From an uncultured Curtobacterium sp. (GTDB lineage: Bacteria; Actinomycetota; Actinomycetes; Actinomycetales; Microbacteriaceae): DNA of 6,926 nucleotides. Of this stretch, positions 5,938 through 6,926 are shown piece by piece. The translations under genes and the position numbers were made by a program. The stretch lies in assembly GCA_913774725.1 (NCBI GenBank), contig CAJYIG010000240.1:1-6926 (forward strand), read 5' to 3'. A model generated the notes under the pieces. The model searched no databases. It had not been told where the DNA came from and saw nothing but the letters and a program-made list of their open reading frames with translations. How positions within the stretch are numbered: position 1 is the first letter of the stretch; every line of letters begins with the position of its first letter.

Positions 5938-6366
5938 GTGCTCGTCTCCATCGTCTACATGAGCCGCTCCGCGGTGCCCTTCGACGACCACGCACTCGCC
6001 GAGCTCCTGCGCGAGGCGCGCCTGCGGAACGAGGCGCTCGGCGTCTCCGGGCTGCTCGTCGCGAAGGGCGGCCGCTTCATGCAGCTGCTCGAGGGGCCGG
6101 CGTGGAGCGTCGACGACCGCTTCGGTGCGATCGCGCGCGATCCCCGGCACGGCGAGGTGAAGTCGCTGGTCCGCGAGGAGATCGCGCGCCGACGCTTCGA
6201 CGGCTGGTCGATGGCCTACCGGTCGCTCGACGACCGCGACGTCGCCACCGAGGAGGGGTTCAGCCCGTTCCTGTCCGGCACGATGGACTTCGCGCCGGAG
6301 TTCGACGGCACGAGCGCCGCGTGGCTGCTCAAGTGGTTCCGCGATCGCGAGCTCACCGACCGCTGA
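5938..6366 (+). CDS. Short BLUF-domain blue-light photoreceptor
   Basis: A 142-aa protein consisting of one BLUF (blue light using FAD) domain (about 1-95) and a short C-terminal helical part (96-142), with no attached output domain. The key residues are present: Tyr7 in SIVYMSR, Asn31 in LRNEALGVSG, Gln49 in FMQLLEG, and Trp90 and Met92 in WSM. These match Tyr8, Asn32, Gln50, Trp91 and Met93 of cyanobacterial Slr1694, offset by one. It should bind FAD and undergo the red-shifting photocycle. Short BLUF proteins usually act by binding a partner; none can be named here. The start is GTG 5938 because the domain begins there. An in-frame ATG at 5920 would add MHEDGA. No strong ribosome site is seen, and GAAGAT at 5926-5931 could be a poor -10 for a leaderless start. 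It is divergent from the phosphatase. Confidence 0.87.
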   Translation: MLVSIVYMSRSAVPFDDHALAELLREARLRNEALGVSGLLVAKGGRFMQLLEGPAWSVDDRFGAIARDPRHGEVKSLVREEIARRRFDGWSMAYRSLDDRDVATEEGFSPFLSGTMDFAPEFDGTSAAWLLKWFRDRELTDR

Positions 6367-6401
6367 CGCCGGCCGCATGGCCCTGCGGGCCCGCCGGCCG
6401 T
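6366..6401 (+). terminator. Imperfect GC hairpin after the BLUF gene
   Basis: The sequence starting at the last base of the BLUF stop can fold as ACG with CGT (6366-6368/6399-6401), CCGGC with GCCGG (6369-6373/6393-6397) and GGCCC with GGGCC (6379-6383/6387-6391), with an asymmetric internal loop. It lies between two convergent genes, where a terminator is expected. The stem is interrupted and has no T-tract, so confidence is limited. Confidence 0.4.
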
Positions 6402-6425
6402 GTCGCGCTGCGGGCCCGCCGACCG
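6383..6425. repeat. Two direct repeats of CTGCGGGCCCGCCG in the convergent gap
   Basis: The 14-mer occurs at 6383-6396 and 6408-6421. With one mismatch the match extends to 17 of 18 positions (to 6400 and 6425), with a 25-bp period. Each copy contains the palindrome CGGGCCCG, so either can nucleate a hairpin. It is probably a local duplication within a terminator region. Confidence 0.6.
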
Positions 6426-6433
6426 CTGGCACG

Positions 6434-6456
6434 GCTCAGCCCGACGCAGCTCAGCC
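6434..6456. repeat. Short direct repeat duplicating the TetR stop region
   Basis: GCTCAGCC is present at 6434-6441 and 6449-6456, 15 bp apart. On the minus strand both copies carry GGC TGA in the same frame, so the regulator gene has a second in-frame stop five codons beyond the first. It looks like a small tandem duplication or a chance back-up stop. Confidence 0.45.
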
Positions 6457-6926
6457 TGCCGCGGCGAAGGTGTCCGCGACCACCCCGAGCAACCGCGTCC
6501 GGTGCGCGGGTGCCGCGGTCGCCTGCACGACCAGCCGCCACATCACGGCGACGGCCGGGTCGAGGTCCGCACGACCGCTCCGCACCTCGGCGACCAGCTG
6601 CACCCCGGTGAAGTAGGGCACGACCGATCCGCCGAGCTCCTCCGGGGTGAGGTCGGTCTCGAGCTCCCCGCTGCCGATCGCGAACCGGAAGACGTCGACG
6701 ATGCCGCCGATCCACTGCTCGTAGAACGACGACGTCGCGCCGGAGAACTCGCCGCGCTCGAGCGACAGCCGGATGCCCGCACGGACGATCGGATCGGTGC
6801 GGAGCAGGTCGGCGATGTGCTTCGACGCGCCGATCAGCGCGGCCAGCGGCGAGGTGCTGTCGTGGTGCACCTCGGCGAAGGTGCGGGCGTTCTGCTCGTC
6901 GATCACCCCGAGGGCGAGCGCGAGCT
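6451..6926 (-). CDS. TetR-family regulator, C-terminal part, gamma-butyrolactone-receptor-like (partial)
   Basis: The last 157 or so codons of a gene whose 5' end, including the DNA-binding helix-turn-helix, lies beyond the window. The frame is open through position 6926, so GTG 6906 is not its start. The visible part is the all-helical ligand and dimerisation domain. It resembles the ArpA/ScbR/CprB autoregulator receptors: LLRTDPIVRAGIRLSLE (6801-6757 region), an aromatic YEQWI, then PYFTGVQL (TGVQL at 6609-6595) and SGRADLDP before the last helices. Receptors of this type bind diffusible butyrolactone signals and derepress target genes. The Trp in YEQWI could correspond to the ligand-pocket Trp of ArpA, but this needs an alignment. 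The TetR C-terminal domain is highly confident; the receptor subtype is an inference from motifs recalled for the family. Confidence 0.75.
   Translation of the reverse strand, partial: LALALGVIDEQNARTFAEVHHDSTSPLAALIGASKHIADLLRTDPIVRAGIRLSLERGEFSGATSSFYEQWIGGIVDVFRFAIGSGELETDLTPEELGGSVVPYFTGVQLVAEVRSGRADLDPAVAVMWRLVVQATAAPAHRTRLLGVVADTFAAAG

Noticed and set aside
5847..5951. N-terminal extension of the phosphatase to an ATG at 5951 or 5864
   Set aside because: The family starts directly with MATVLLVRHG-like sequence. The extension would be Gly/Pro/Thr-rich, cover the probable promoter and take up most of the gap before the BLUF start.
3555..6611. Very long open plus-strand frame (about 1018 codons) spanning antisense to three genes and into the BLUF and TetR regions
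   Set aside because: Its product is Arg/Ser/Ala-rich with no domain. The frame is open only because stop codons are rare in antisense frames of very GC-rich genes; the minus-strand genes there have clear catalytic motifs.
1..6926. Mobile elements, CRISPR, tRNA or rRNA genes, or a toxin-antitoxin or defence system
   Set aside because: No transposase or integrase motif, regularly spaced repeat array, cloverleaf or toxin-like small gene pair was found. The kinase-like protein shares a distant fold with HipA toxins, but its neighbours and motifs are those of the SCO1664 family.

Overview
The window is very GC-rich, with tightly packed genes and strong G/C bias at third codon positions. Four of its six genes belong to families I know mainly from Actinobacteria: the paired ChlI-like ATPase and VWA protein, the SCO1664-family kinase-like protein, the DUF3090 protein and the MSMEG_4193-family phosphatase. 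The short promoters placed directly before start codons also fit Actinobacteria. A Microbacteriaceae member such as Curtobacterium is my best guess, from recall and not from any search.

Layout. Positions 1-128 hold the end of an upstream unit, a strong hairpin (58-91) and a -10 element (116-121). A two-gene plus-strand operon follows: a ChlI/MoxR-like AAA+ ATPase (129-1514) overlapping by 8 nt a VWA protein with an intact MIDAS site (1507-3525). It ends at a long hairpin (3537-3586). Three minus-strand genes converge on that hairpin, in transcription order: histidine phosphatase (5846-5034), DUF3090 protein (5000-4473) and SCO1664-family PI3/4-kinase-like protein (4462-3686). Divergent from the phosphatase is a short BLUF blue-light photoreceptor gene (5938-6366). 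It converges on the C-terminal part of a TetR-type regulator resembling gamma-butyrolactone receptors (6926-6451, cut by the window edge).

Function. The AAA+/VWA pair probably forms a MoxR-type ATPase plus metal-binding adaptor machine acting on an unknown client. The kinase-like, DUF3090 and phosphatase genes form a conserved actinobacterial cluster of unresolved role. In mycobacteria and Streptomyces it lies near mshC of mycothiol synthesis; no mshC is present here. The BLUF protein and the receptor-like regulator are both sensory, but nothing shows that they act together.

Three transcription units (starts at 129, 5000 and 5846) have a TANNNT hexamer 6-7 nt before the start codon, the pattern expected of leaderless mRNAs. 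No tRNA, rRNA, CRISPR array, insertion sequence or phage gene was seen. The most unusual features are an 11-residue tandem-repeat tail on the phosphatase, a DUF3090 protein without the usual Cys-rich tail, and the BLUF/receptor-like TetR neighbourhood.
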